Assembly: GCA_036571765.1 (NCBI GenBank)
Contig: BROE01000005.1
Coordinates: 500,294 to 564,293 of the forward strand
Direction of reading: 5' to 3'
Source of the DNA: Plecoglossus altivelis
Taxonomy: Eukaryota > Chordata > Actinopteri > Osmeriformes > Plecoglossidae
Length of the DNA stretch: 64,000 bases
Below, in pieces: positions 1 through 11,530 of this stretch. Numbering within the stretch: position 1 is the first letter of the stretch; every line of letters begins with the position of its first letter. The position numbers and the translations under genes were made by a program. The notes beneath the pieces are model-generated. The model ran no database searches and was not told the origin of the DNA. It was given only the letters and a program-made list of their open reading frames with translations.

Positions 1-95
1 AATACCGGCATCGCCGTGGCGCCAGACGACACGTTGTCCAGTGGTAGAAGGAAGATGTCCTCCTGGCTGAAATTTCCATGGTTACCCTCCACCAC

Positions 96-137
<42 letters not shown>

Positions 138-3100
138 GCACCCATGATTAATGGTCGTCTCTTAATGAAGACTTCTACTGCCCTTCACCCATCAACCTTC
201 AAGGCAGCTACAGCATGCAGATGGACGGCATCAATCCCTCCATAAACATGCTGTAACCCCCAACTAGAGAGGATGGGAGGGAGGGACAGGTGGAGAAGGT
301 GGCGTGGGAGGGACAGGTGGAGGAGGGGGCGAGGGGCTGGTGGAGGAGGGAGCGAGGGACAGGTGGAGGAGGGGGCGAGGGGCTGGTGGAGGCGGCGTGG
401 GAGGGGCTGGTGACACTGGGGACAGAAATGAGAGGGAGGAGCAGTGAGGAGACAGGAGCCCTGAGAGAGAGAGGAGCAGTGAGGAGACAGGAGCCCTGAG
501 AGAGGAGCGGTGGGGAGAAAGGAGCCCTGAGAGGGAGGAGCAGTGAGGACACGAGCCCTGAGAGAGGAGCAGTGAGGAGACAGGAGCCTTGAGAGAGAGA
601 GGAGCGGTGAGGAGACAGGAGCCCTGAGAGAGGAGCAGTGAGGAGGCAGGAGCCTTGAGAGAGAGAGGAGCAGTGAGGAGACAGGAGCCCTGAGAGAGGA
701 GCGGTGAGGAGACAGGAGCCCTGAGAGGAGCAGTGAGGAGACAGGAGCCCTGAGAGAGAGGAGCGGTGAGGAGACAGGAGCCCTGAGAGAGGAGCAGTGA
801 GGAGACAGGAGCCCTGAGAGAGGAGCGGTGAGGAGACAGGAGCCCTGAGAGAGAGGAGCGGTGAGGAGACAGGAGCCCTGAGAGAGAGAGGAGCAGTGAG
901 GAGACAGGAGCCCTGAGAGAGAGGAGTGGTGAGGAGACAGGAGCAGTGAGGAGGCAGGAGCCTTGAGAGGAGCAGTGAGGAGACAGGAGCCCTGAGAGAG
1001 AGGAGCAGTGAGGAGACAGGAGCCCTGAGAGGAGCGGTGAGGAGACAGGAGCCCTGAGAGGAGCGGTGAGGAGACAGGAGCCCTGTCAGAAAGGAGTAGG
1101 ATAAAGAGATACAGAGGGAGGGAGGATGGTAAAGAGGGAGGATGAGGCCTTGCATGTCAAACTACCAAAATACCCCCCAGGCAAAGTGTAACTCTAAAGG
1201 AATACATTAACTGAATCCTCTACCTTCAGCCTGTTTAATGCACAGACATTTCCTCTTCAGTCCACAACACTAAGATGTGTATGCTGTAATGCTGTTCTGA
1301 ATATGCATATTTGCTGTTAATCGCAGCACTGAGCTGGTTAGTGTTAACGTCCATAAAGACCCAGCTACTGCAGGCAGTCACAGAGGGACTCTCTCTGGGA
1401 GCTTATCATTAACACACAGCTGGAAGTGGATTTGCCTCTTGCTTGTCGATAAGTCTGCAGTTTCCCATCAGAGGGAAACATAACTACTCTTCCAAGAGAA
1501 AATAATGATCAGGAACATTTTGTTACTTCATGAATATTCAACACCACATCAGGGAGGGAAGGACTAACTTAGCAAACTTGTAGTCTGATAATGGGACGGA
1601 GGGGGGGAGGAGGAGGGAGGAGATGGGAGGAGGAGGGAGGAGATGGGAGGAGGGAGATGGAGAAGGAGCTGGGAGGAGGGGTAGGGAGGGAGGAGATGGG
1701 AGCTAAGACACAGGAGGAGGGAAATGAGAGGGGTGGGGGAGTATGGAGATTGGAGGAAGGGAGGAAAGGGGTGTCAAAACAATCTGTCTATGATCCCACA
1801 GCTCATGTATGGCCACTTGTAGCTACACTCCTCCGCTCGGGGTAAAAGGGGAGGGGAGATCTAACAGGAATTACATTACTGTTGGTAATGATGAAAATAT
1901 GACAGTCAACCAGGATCTCCAGCCAGACAGCAGGACTGTCCTAACCAGGATCTCCAGACAGCAAGACTGTCCTGACCAGGATCTCCAGACAGCAAGACTG
2001 TCCTGACCAGGATCTCCAGACAGCAGGACTGTCCTGACCAGGATCTCCAGACAGCAGGACTGTCCTGACCAGGATCTCCAGACAGCCTGCAGGACTGTCC
2101 TGACCAGGATCTCCAGACAGCCTGCAGGACTGTCCTGACCAGGATCTCCAGACAGCAAGACTGTCCTGATCAGGATCTCCAGACAGCAAGACTGTCCTGA
2201 CCAGGATCTCCAGACAGCCTGCAGGACTGTCCTGACCAGGATCTCCAGATAGCCTGCAGGACTGTCCTGACCAGGATCTCCAGACAGCCTGCAGGACTGT
2301 CCTGACCAGGATCTCCAGACAGCCTGCAGGACTGTCCTGACCAGGATCTCCAGACAGCCTGCAAGAATGTCCTGACCAGGATCTCCAGACAGACAGCAAG
2401 ACTGTCCTGACCAGGATCTCCAGACAGCAAGACTGTCCTGACCAGGATCTCCAGACAGCCTGCAGGACTGTCCTGACCAGGATCTCCAGACAGCAGGACT
2501 GTCCTGACCAGGATCTCCAGACAGCAAGACTGTCCTGACCAGGATCTCCAGACAGCCTGCAGGACTGTCCTAACCTCAGCCCCATCACCAGAATGTTGAG
2601 CTCCAGTCACACACAAGGCTAACAACAGAATTGTATGAAAAGGTCAATATTGAATAAGGGAGATGGGACGATAAAGTGTGTGCATGAATACTAATATACA
2701 TTTACGAGCAACAAAACAGCTTAGCACTGACAAGGAGTGCACTCATTATACCTTGGAATGGATACTAACCACTACGCAACCAAACGTGGAGATCATTAAA
2801 GCAAACTGTATCAGATCCACACTGTTGACTGGGTCTAATCCTGATGAATAACAAGACAACAACATCTTGTTTCCTTGTTTGTATTCCACAAGCTGCTGCA
2901 GCAGGTTCCACCCTGCTTGTTTAAGGCTCAGATACGAAGCTTTACTCAGTAAACACACTGCTAAACACTGAAAATGCTTCAACAATTAGTCAATAAAGCA
3001 CTTTTAGTAACGATGGCTTATGTCAATGCTGAGTGCAGGTAGAGGGTACAGGTAGAGGGTAGAGGATGCAGGTGTGGGTATAGGTAAGTTTCACAGGTAG

Positions 3101-3759
3101 AGGGTATAGGTAAGGTGCACAGGTAGAGGGCACAGGCATATGTAGAGTTTACAATATCTGGATTACAGCACATTGTATAAGAAGCCAAACTAAGGAATGG
3201 TGAAAAGAAAAGCTGTTGTTTTTTCCCCTCTACTGTGAGTTTAAGGGTTACTGTTCGAAAACTATTGCTAATTCCAAAGTTTTCCAAAATGAAATAGTTT
3301 TGTTGGAGTTAGAATTTGAAATCGGTGCATATAGTCGATATCTCTGTGCACGCGTATGGAAATAAGAGATTATCTATGGTAAGATGATATGAACGAGATT
3401 CCTATCTGATCACAGATACGCTTCGCAAGTTGTGAGAATGAAGCCATGGCAGAGTGAGAGAACAAGCTAGCCTTGTAGGAAGCCAGGAACTGCACTAGTG
3501 CCCCCTGTGGACAGATACGCATCACTGCATCCAGAGCATTCACAATGAAGGAGAGGGCTGTTCTGGAAATGTATGGGTCATCATTTTTGCAAAGAAGAAA
3601 TATGCTAATTGCTGTCGTGGGATTGTGTGACCGGCATGTAGCGTGACAGGCGTGTAGTTAAACCAAACCCACCTGCTTGATGTTCTCAGCCAGAAACACA
3701 AAGTAGGCACTGCAGAATCCAAGCTGGGTCAAGACCAGGAAGAAGTTCACTATATGCCT

Positions 3760-3816
<57 letters not shown>

Positions 3817-5985
3817 ACTAGAAAACAAAGATAAAGTGTCCAATGACATTCCTCTACCTGGAAGAAAGCCAGCCGTTGGCTGTGAAATGTTTGTTTCCTT
3901 GTGTTTATGATCTGGACTGTTGTAACACTGAAGTGTTGTAACACTTAAATGTGAAGAGCTGTGTGTATATCAGCCTCCAGAAGCATGCAGGCTAAGACCA
4001 GGAGGGCGTTAAGAGTCGTACCTGCCACCAGGGGGCCATTAAGAGTCGTACCTGCCACCAGGGGGGCATTAAGAGTCATACCTGCCACCAGGGGGCCATT
4101 AAGAGTCATACCTGCCACCAGGGGGGCGTTAAGAGTCATACCTGCCACCAGGGGGGCATTAAGAGTCATACCTGCCACCAGGGGGGCATTAAGAGTCATA
4201 CCTGCCACCAGGGGGGCGTTAAGAGTCATACCTGCCACCAGGGGGGCATTAAGAGTCGTACCTGCCACCAGGGGGGCATTAAGAGTCGTACCTGCCACCA
4301 GGGGGGCGTTAAGAGTCGTACCTGCCACCAGGGGGGCGTTAAGAGTCGTACCTGCCACCAGGGGGGCATTAAGAGTCGTACCTGCCACCAGGGGGGCCTT
4401 AAGAGTCGTACCTGCCACCAGGGGGGCGTTAGGACTCATACCTGCCAACGTTGGCCGTCTTCCTGAAGCACTGGTAGGAGCTGTGCTCCATGGCAACAGC
4501 CACAGTGTCACTGTAACTCATGGAAGGCCTCTTCAACCTGGAAGAGAGAGACAGAGAGAGTGAGACAGAGAGAGACAGAGAGAGTGAGACAGAGAGAGGG
4601 AGGAGAGACAGACAGAGAGACAGAGTGAGTGAGACAGAGAGGGGAAGGAGAGAGAGAGAATGAGGAGAGAGAGAGACAGAGAGAGGGAGGAGAGACAGAC
4701 AGAGAGACAAAGAGAGGGAGGAGAGACGGACAGAGAGACAGAGAGAGGGAGGAGAGACAGACAGAGAGAGGGAGGAGAGACAGACAGAGAGACAGAGAGA
4801 GGGAGGAGAGACAGAGAGGAGAGTCATGTATAGTTTAGAGGGTTTGAACCCTGTCCTCCAGGTCTCCTAGGTGTTGCTGAGAGGTAAGAGAGGAAGATGT
4901 GAGGAGGGTAGGTTATAGACAGAAGAGTGAAGGAGGGATGGATGGAGAGATGGGTGGCGGAGGATAGATGGAGAGAGATGGGTGGGTGAAGGGGGATAGA
5001 TGGAGAGAGAGATGGGTGGAGGGGGATAGATGGAGAGGGAGATGGATGAAGGGGGAATATATGGAGAGAGAGATGGGTGGAGGGGGGATAGATGGAGAGA
5101 GATATGGGTGGAGGAGGATAGATGGAGAGAGAGAGATGGGTGGATGGGGATAGATGGAGAGAGAGATGGGTGGAGGAGGATAGATGGAGAGAGATGGGTG
5201 GAGGAGAGATAGATGGAGAGAGAGATGGGTGGAGTAGGGATGGATGGAGAGAGAGATGGGTGGAGGGGGATAGATGGAGAGAGATGGGTGGAGGGGGGAT
5301 AGATGGAGAGAGAGATGGGTGGAGGAGGATAGATGGAGAGAGATGGGTGGAGGAGGACTGAGGCAGATGGAAGAAGGAGAGAGAGCTTGAGACTGCCGTC
5401 TCAGAGAGAGTACATTGTGTCCTGGTTAGGATTGGGGGTGATTATATTACAGGCATTCATTTTCCTCTCCTCTCTCGCTTCGCTAGTGTCTGACGTTCTA
5501 TTGAAATGATAACAGTGATTAATACCGCACAGCTGTCATTGGGCGACCCAGTTTTGGGCTCAACCGCATCCCAGAATCACAAACACGAGAGAAGATGGGT
5601 AGGAGGACAGAACGGAAAAACAAAGAAGTGAAACGAGAGCAACACCGGATGATGTAGCGCTGCATCATCACCGGGTGATGCAGTACTACATCATCATCGG
5701 GTGTAGCATTACCCGGTGATGATGGAGCGCTACATCATCACCCGGTGATGATGGAGCACTACACCAGGTGATGCAGCGCTACACGGGTGATGTTCAGACA
5801 TGTGGATGTTTGGTTCCAGACATGAACAGAAACACAAAAACATCCAAGTCATGAAATCCACCATCTGTGGAACATTTGTGTGATTACATATCATGAAGGA
5901 TGGAACAACACAAAAACATGAAGTGGTTCTACCGCTTGTCCCAACCCTTCACTGGAATGGACTCTATCTGACCTGTGCATACATT

Positions 5986-6022
<37 letters not shown>

Positions 6023-6778
6023 AGAGAGGCCAGTGTCAAATAATTGTGAAGCACTTGGCAGCTGTGTAATGGAGATCCCAGCCCGTGACCTCACGCTGCT
6101 TTAGCAAGGCAATAAGGAAAGCACTTAACAGCTTTCAACGTCTCACGTCAACGGAATCCATCATTACATTCTCTAAAGGAAATTACTACACATTATCCAG
6201 TGAATTAACACACTGTGCTCACACTTAGAGAGAGGGGGGAGGCAGAAGGAGAGAGGGGGAGAGGGAGAGAGAGATAGAGATAGAGAGGCAGAATGAGAGA
6301 GGGGGAGAGGGAGAGAGAGAGAGAGATAGAGAGGCAGAATGAGAGAGCGAGGCAGAAGGAGAGAGGGGGAGAGGAAGAGAGAGAGACATAAGGAGAGAGG
6401 GGGAGAAGGAGATGGAGGGAGACAGACACGTGAGAGAAGAGGGAGTGAGAGAGCAAAACAGAGACAGAAAGAAGAGGAGGGAGAGGAAGAGAGGGGGAGA
6501 GAGAGGTAGAATGAGAGAGGCGGAGAGGGAGTAAGACAGGGAGACAGAGATGGAAGCAGAAAGGGGGAGAGAGAGAAAGAGGGTGCGTGAGATGTACTGG
6601 TAGAGACAGACAGACAAAGACAAACAGATGGTCTGAGTTTAGGTGTATGGAGCAGTTGAGCTGATGATGATGATGATGATGATGGTGTGGTTGAGAGGAA
6701 GAGGATAGGAGCAGGTTTTTGTTTTTCAATTATGAATTTGCAACAAAGACAAGTGCTTCTCTCTGAGTGAGAGTGTGT

Positions 6779-6809
<31 letters not shown>

Positions 6810-6811
6810 CC

Positions 6812-6844
<33 letters not shown>

Positions 6845-7803
6845 GCCTGTCTGCCTGTCTGCCTGTCTGCCTGTCTGCCTGTCTGTCTGCCTGGAGATGC
6901 ATGCATGATGTAACTGGCAGGTGAAACATTTACCTCTCACACAGATGGTGACTGCAGTGAACCAGGATGTGCATACAGTGTACACAGACCACACCCATCA
7001 ACACCAAGCAGATGGGCCCCACCTGTAGAGCACACAGAACAGGTACGTAAACACACGTCAAACACATCAAAACCCAAGCTAAACCATGTCAAGGCTAACC
7101 CCAACTCAAGCTAACCCTAGCCTAGCCTAATTTACCAATGCTAACCCCCTACCCTCCAATAACATGGCTAATTAGACCGTCATCCTTGACCAACATCAAC
7201 CTACCCTATTGTATATCTTACCCACACACACACACACACAATCTCAAACGTAAAAAATAAAAAACAACATGCATTTACTAGCCATGCTACTCTAAGAACT
7301 TTATACTCACAAAGTATGCCTGTTAGCCAGGTTATCAGTATATGCTACACACAGTGAGAATATTAGCCACGTTAGCGATCCATGCTACACACAGTGAGAA
7401 TATTAGCCACATTAGCGATCCATGCTACACACAGTGAGAATATTAGCCACATTAGCGATCCATGTTATACACAGTGAGAATATTAGCCATGTTAGCAAAC
7501 CATGCTACACACAGTGAGCATATTAGCCACGTTAGCAAACCATGCTACACACAGTGAGCATATTAGCCACGTTAGCGATCCATGCTACACACAGTGAGCA
7601 TATTAGCCACGTTAGCGATCCATGCTACACACAGTGAGCATATTAGCCACGTAAGCAATCCATGCTACACACAGTGAGCATATTAGCCACGTTAGCGATC
7701 CATGCTACTCACAATGATGCCTGCATTGCGCACAGCCAGAGGAAGACCCAGTAGCCCAGTTCCAATGTTGCCCTTCAGAAGGTGAATGAGCGCTTGGCTG
7801 AAC

Positions 7804-7874
<71 letters not shown>

Positions 7875-8661
7875 GAAGTTCCTACAGGTTACAATGCTAC
7901 TGGAGGTCTTGTATGGGTGGAGGGGGCATGGAGGTGGAGGTGTTGTATGGGTGGAGGAGGCTGTGGGGGCATGGAGGTGGAGGTGTAAGGGTGGAGGAGG
8001 TTGTGGGGGCATGGAGGTGCAGGTGGAGGTGTATGGGTGGAGGAGGCCATGGGGGCATGGAGGTGGAGGTGTATGGGTGGAGGAGGCCGTGGGGGCATGA
8101 AGGTGGAGGTGTATGGGTGGAGGAGGCCGTGGGGGCATGGAGGTGGAGGTGTATGGGTGGAGGAGGGTGTGGGGGCATGAAGGTGCAGGTGTATGGGTGG
8201 AGGAGGCTGTGGGGGCATGAAGGTGGAGGTGTATGGGTGGAGGAGGCTGTGGAGGTGGAGGTGTATGGGTGGAGGAGGCCGTGGGGGCATGGAGGTGGAG
8301 GTGTATGGGTGGAGGTGTATGGGTGGAGGAGGCCGTGGAGGTGGAGGTGTATGGGGGGAGGAGGCCGTGAGGGCATGAAGGTGGAGGTGTATGGGTGGAG
8401 GAGGCCATGGAGGTGGAGGTGTATGGGTGGAGGAGGCTGTGGAGGTGGAGGTGTATGGGTGGAGGTGTATGGGTGGAGGAGGCTGTGGAGGTGGAGGTGT
8501 ATGGGTGGAGGAGGCCGTGGGGTATGGAGGTCTCACGTGATGCCCTCCTCGCTGCCTGGCTCGTACTGTCGAAGAGACAGCAGCTCTGGGTCCTGGTCGT
8601 CATCTGTGTTGTCCTCTACACCATCCCCTGGAGCCTCTATCAGTGGGGTCATGACCTCCAT
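1..8661 (-). CDS. slc36a1: SLC36-family proton-coupled amino-acid transporter, 5' half, six coding exons; 3' part lies beyond the left edge
   Basis: SLC36 proteins import small amino acids with protons at lysosomal or plasma membranes. Minus-strand coding exons are 8661-8537 (ATG at 8661, acceptor just upstream), 7803-7713, 7022-6934, 4537-4442, 3757-3673 and 95 to the edge. All have AG/GT borders, and the phases join without a break. Exon 1 encodes an acidic cytosolic N-terminus. Exon 2 encodes the family signature LIHLLKGNIGTGLLGLPLAV (first membrane helix). Exon 3 encodes the second helix with repeated Cys and His. Exon 5 contains FFLVLTQLGFCSAYFVFLAE. The last exon opens with VVEGNHGNFS and has two N-glycosylation sequons, as expected for the large extracellular loop. 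The remaining helices are off the window. The family is secure. The choice of slc36a1 over a paralogue is inference. No non-coding first exon could be fixed. Confidence 0.88.
98..136. repeat. (CA)n microsatellite
   Basis: This is a dinucleotide run directly upstream of the acceptor of the slc36a exon at 95-1. In the sense of the gene it is (GT)n ending in AG. Confidence 0.9.
410..1090. repeat. Purine-rich minisatellite, unit about 28-34 bp
   Basis: About 20 variable copies built on gaggagacaggagccctga, inside the slc36a intron. Related purine-rich sequence starts near 270. Both strands are largely stop-free, which creates false open frames. Confidence 0.9.
1091..1590. other. Unique intronic sequence, slc36a
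   Basis: Ordinary AT-rich intronic DNA. I see no exon, RNA gene or repeat here. Confidence 0.6.
1591..1775. repeat. GGA-rich low-complexity tract
   Basis: Imperfect gggaggaggga repeats with strong purine bias. Confidence 0.8.
1920..2572. repeat. Minisatellite, units of about 27 and 35 bp
   Basis: About 21 copies of gactgtcctgaccaggatct followed by ccagacagc, with an optional extra aagcctgc-like block, in the slc36a intron. The three minus-strand open frames over it are artefacts. Confidence 0.93.
2573..3672. other. Mostly unique slc36a intron sequence
   Basis: No convincing exon. A short degenerate repeat of aggtagagggta type lies at about 3035-3135. The minus frame around 2746-2985 was considered and rejected as coding. 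Confidence 0.5.
3764..3814. repeat. (CA)n microsatellite next to an acceptor
   Basis: In the sense of slc36a, a long (GT)n run followed by ccctcag forms the 3' splice site of the exon at 3757-3673. Confidence 0.92.
4009..4441 (-). repeat. 30-bp minisatellite seeded on a splice donor, 14 copies
   Basis: Fourteen near-identical 30-bp units at an exact 30-base spacing from 4021, ending where the slc36a exon 4537-4442 ends. In the gene sense the exon ends ggcag and the intron starts gtatgactc. Every unit repeats gtggcag followed by gtatgac or gtacgac, so each copy carries a donor-like site. The unit is a multiple of three, which produces open frames on both strands. Confidence 0.95.
4540..4815. 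repeat. (GAGACA)n/(GA)n low-complexity tract
   Basis: Imperfect gagacagagagagggaggag repeats directly upstream (gene sense) of the slc36a exon 4537-4442. They give that acceptor a pure pyrimidine tract. Confidence 0.9.
4935..5365. repeat. Purine-rich minisatellite, unit about 31 bp
   Basis: About 13 copies of gatagatggagagagagatg followed by ggtggaggggg-like sequence, inside the slc36a intron. Confidence 0.9.
5640..5795. repeat. Palindromic interspersed repeat cluster
   Basis: Several copies of catcatcacc and its complement ggtgatgatg alternate with gcgctacatc or gatgtagcgc, so neighbouring blocks are inverted copies that could form nested hairpins. No protein frame is supported. Confidence 0.8.
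5990..6900. repeat. Microsatellite cluster: (GT)n, (GA)n, (ATG)n, (GGCT)n, (GTCT)n
   Basis: (GT)n at about 5992-6017, GA-rich tract 6225-6600, (ATG)n at 6662-6684, then (GGCT)n and (GTCT)n from 6780 to 6890. The last block begins about 40 bases into the intron after the slc36a exon 7022-6934. Confidence 0.9.
7341..7712 (-). repeat. 40-bp minisatellite starting exactly at a splice donor, about 9 copies
   Basis: Units repeat every 40 bases with catgctac at 7381, 7501, 7541, 7581, 7621, 7661 and 7701 (and variants of it at 7421 and 7461). In the sense of slc36a the intron begins gtgagtagcatggatcgct, and each unit has gtgtgtagcatggatcgct at the same place. The array therefore begins at the first intron base after exon 7803-7713. 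Confidence 0.93.
7807..7872. repeat. (CA)n microsatellite before the acceptor of slc36a exon 2
   Basis: In the gene sense, an uninterrupted (GT)n of about 65 bases runs straight into gcag and the exon start at 7803. Confidence 0.95.
7905..8527. repeat. Minisatellite of gtgtatgggtggaggaggc type
   Basis: About 18 copies with units of 24-48 bp, mixing gtatgggtggaggaggc with cgtgggggcatggaggtgga. The array fills slc36a intron 1 from about 10 bases after the donor at 8536 to the (CA)n tract. Long open frames on both strands are repeat artefacts. Confidence 0.93.
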
Positions 8662-8683
8662 ATCTGGGGGAGAGAGTAAATTG

Positions 8684-8802
8684 TTCTGGAACAGGGGTGT
8701 CAAACTCAGGTCTTCGAGGGCTGCTGTCCTGAAGGTTTTCGATGTTTCCCTGCTCCAGCACAGGTCCTTTGAGGACCGGAGTTCGACACCTATGTTCTAG
8801 AA
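8684..8802. mobile_element. Short non-autonomous hAT-type MITE with target-site duplication
   Basis: Element 8692-8794 has terminal inverted repeats. The left end is caggggtgtcaaactcaggt, and the right end is the complement of gagttcgacacctatg with a few mismatches. It is flanked by 8-bp direct repeats ttctggaa (8684-8691) and ttctagaa (8795-8802). An 8-bp duplication and CAG...GTGTCAAA ends are typical of hAT elements. At about 103 bp it has no transposase. It lies just upstream of the slc36a first coding exon. Confidence 0.85.
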
Positions 8803-11225
8803 CATTCAGCACTTTTCTAGAACCAAACACTAGAACGCCACGTACAAAGACGTCGTTCTGGACATTGAACTGCTGTTAGATTCTGTATACTTCTGCCTTG
8901 AGGGAACGATATCATGGTTTAATCTAGCGAGTAAATTGGAGTCAGCATATTCATCGTTCTGTGGATTTCTAGACTCAATCAGGACAATGTGTGAACATGC
9001 AAAAAGAGGCGATAACTATTTTTGCATACGGTACTATCCATTCCCCTGTATCATAATGTCCGTATAGGAAAATCATATGTATCCTGTATTCATTACTGAT
9101 TCATTCCTGTATTAACAGAGAATGGGGTCTGCGGAAATACGTTAGGAAGTTATGTCCTTTATCATACGTGTAATCACGCTGCTTCGGTAACATTCAGTCA
9201 TATTTCTAACGTAGTTTGAATGTAGCTACCTAGCTGCTGTGACGATCCCATCTTTCACCGGGCATCTGTGCAGCTGCCGACGGACAGGCCTGCGTGTTGC
9301 GCCCCCGGGAGAAGGCGTGAGACAGTCTGCAGACGGCCTTCTGACACCAGGAGGAAAGAGAGATTAAATATCGTCTGATTTGATCATCTTGAATTCACTA
9401 TGACCCTGACAATAACGCTGTTGAATGAGACATATTTACAGGAGTGTAGGAGACGTGTGGGCTACAAACGAACATACTTGACAACAGTTAATCACTGCAG
9501 TAAGGTAAATATGCTAGTGTTTCCATGCTACAGACATAACATTCAATCTTAGGGTTAAATTCTAGGTATGTAGACTACCTGCAGTGTCATTGTATTAGTT
9601 GTTGTAACAGTTGAAATAGCAGCCGAGTGGTGTTGTGTTTAGGGAGAGAATCCTACCGAACAGTTTTCACTGTCAAAGATTCAGTTTGTTTTGATCACAA
9701 ACTGTCTATTAAAGCTCCGCCGGTCCAGCGCACGCGCGCACTTCAGACGTGTGTACGGTTCCTCGTGTGTCTATTGACACGTCCATTCATCTGGGAAATT
9801 CATTGCTCTCATAGATAAAATTGAACTTCCAGGTTAAAATTATCCGGATTAGGAAGCGTTGGATAGCATCTATCCGGGGCCGACGAAAATCGTAAAAAAA
9901 CGTCACACATCGTCGGGGAACTCTTAAAGGCGACGTATCCAAATAGTTGCCATTCCGTTTGACGCTGTGAAGATTATTTTCACGTGTCGTCAACAATTAG
10001 AATGTGGTCGCCAAATCTCAACGATCACATTTCTGACTGAGAAAACGCACCTAACAGCAACACACGGAAATCAATCAACTCGAAACGAACTGGTGTTCAC
10101 ACACAAGACCAGTTTCTGGAAAACATTCAGTCTCCATTTTTTTGTAACCGCTTTTTAACACCTATGTGCAATACTTTAACATGGGCCCTGAAAGGACGTG
10201 ATTCCGCAGACTAAGAATGAGCAGGACCCTGTTAGCTCTCGGATGATGTAGTGTCGGAGTGAAAGAAGTACAACATGCTATGTGATGTTTGCTGTCCCTC
10301 TATAACCAACAACACATACTTGTTTTTTTGTTGTTTGGTTGGTTGTTTGTGTTTATGTATAGGGAAAATTGTCATATTTATTTTTACTTATTTTTTAAGT
10401 ATAAAATGCATTTTAAAATTCAAAACGTGATGTCACTGTATTGCCTCCATACATTTCAAGGTATCTCTTTTGTCAAGAGTAATAGTCTCAACCCCGGTGA
10501 TTAAACAGGTTTTGTGCTTCAGGTCCGATTCTGGTCATTTTACTGTGAATTCTTCAAACACACACTTAGTCTGTTTACTTTTACCGAAGGGAAATTCAAA
10601 AGGTGTTATTAACTTATTTGAACTTGGGAAACGTGCCTGCTAAATTTCCTTTTCCTAAATGTCTTTTTCTGTTCTTTTATCATAAATAAACAAACTGTTT
10701 TTCGTCCTCTGCCTCTTCCCCTTAAGCTCTCGCGTCCGCGCAGCCTGATACGAACAGGACGCTTCAATACCGCAGCCAAGTTCAGCCGCGTTCACCGTGA
10801 TATTTGTAATTCACTTCTGTGACGATAATGAAATGGTAAGACCCGGCCTTGCAGTTTTAATTAAAGAACATTTTCCTGTTAATTAAAAGAGAAATTCAAT
10901 TTACGGAGGTGTGTGACGCCAGTGTCTGATCGGCAGAACATTAGTTGGGGCCCAGCAGGGGTAGAGCGATGTTCTCCTTCTTTCATCTAGCTTGGAACTG
11001 ATCGCGGCTCGTCTCTCTATCCTCCCTGCCTCCTACAATCACTACTGTGAACACGTTTTTGCTGCTTTCGATCCTAAAACAGACTGATCGTTCAGTTCAC
11101 GGAGAGGTGAGGCTGATAGCGGAGCCACGTGTGGTTTGGTGTCTGCACGATGCTAACCGCTGTATTTACTACCCATGTCATCACAATGTTAGCATGGAGG
11201 TGATAATTGTCTTCAGAGTAGTGGG
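8803..11225. other. Unique sequence upstream of slc36a; possible promoter or 5' exon region
   Basis: About 2.4 kb without long tandem repeats, including CpG-containing stretches (about 9230-9330, 9720-9960, 10720-10820). A non-coding slc36a first exon and promoter probably lie here or further right, but I could not fix a transcription start. No coding exon is recognised. Confidence 0.35.
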
Positions 11226-11234
11226 GGGGTCAGA

Positions 11235-11530
11235 GGGCTACCGACAGGGTTCGTGTTACTTGTACGTCATAACTCTTGGTACCGTTACAGACAGGGTTCG
11301 TGTTACTTGTACGTCATAACTCTTGGTACCGTTACAGACAGGGTTCGTGTTACTTGTTACGTCATAACTCCTGCTACCGTAACAGACAGGGTTCGTGTTA
11401 CTTGTACGTCATAACTAATGCTACCGTAACAGACAGGGTTCGTGTTACTTGTACGTCATAACTAATGCTACCGTTACAAACAGGGTTCGTGTTACTTGTT
11501 ACGTCATAACTCTTGGTACCATTACAGATC
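11235..11530. repeat. Minisatellite, unit about 46 bp, six copies
   Basis: Copies of acagggttcgtgttacttgt followed by acgtcataactc and a taccgttacag block. Confidence 0.92.

Noticed and set aside
2746..2985. 79-codon minus-strand frame as an extra slc36a exon
   Set aside because: No match to the expected transporter segment, and the phase-compatible next exon is at 95-1.
3420..3545. Minus-strand frame with plausible peptide near 3540
   Set aside because: It is not part of the phase-consistent slc36a model and has no recognisable domain.
4021..4440. CRISPR-like regular spacing
   Set aside because: Units are contiguous with no unique spacers, and the genome is eukaryotic. It is a minisatellite.
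3961..4563. A 200-codon plus-strand frame and a 188-codon minus-strand frame over the 30-bp repeat
   Set aside because: The unit is a multiple of three without stops, so open frames are automatic. The real coding exon here is 4537-4442 on the minus strand in another frame.
7692..8800. Long Pro/His/Thr and Gly/Val/Trp frames
   Set aside because: Translations of a minisatellite in slc36a intron 1. Only the short FSQALIHLL segment is real coding sequence.
8600..8830. 76-codon minus-strand frame ending near the MITE
   Set aside because: It combines the hAT MITE with the real slc36a exon in a different frame.
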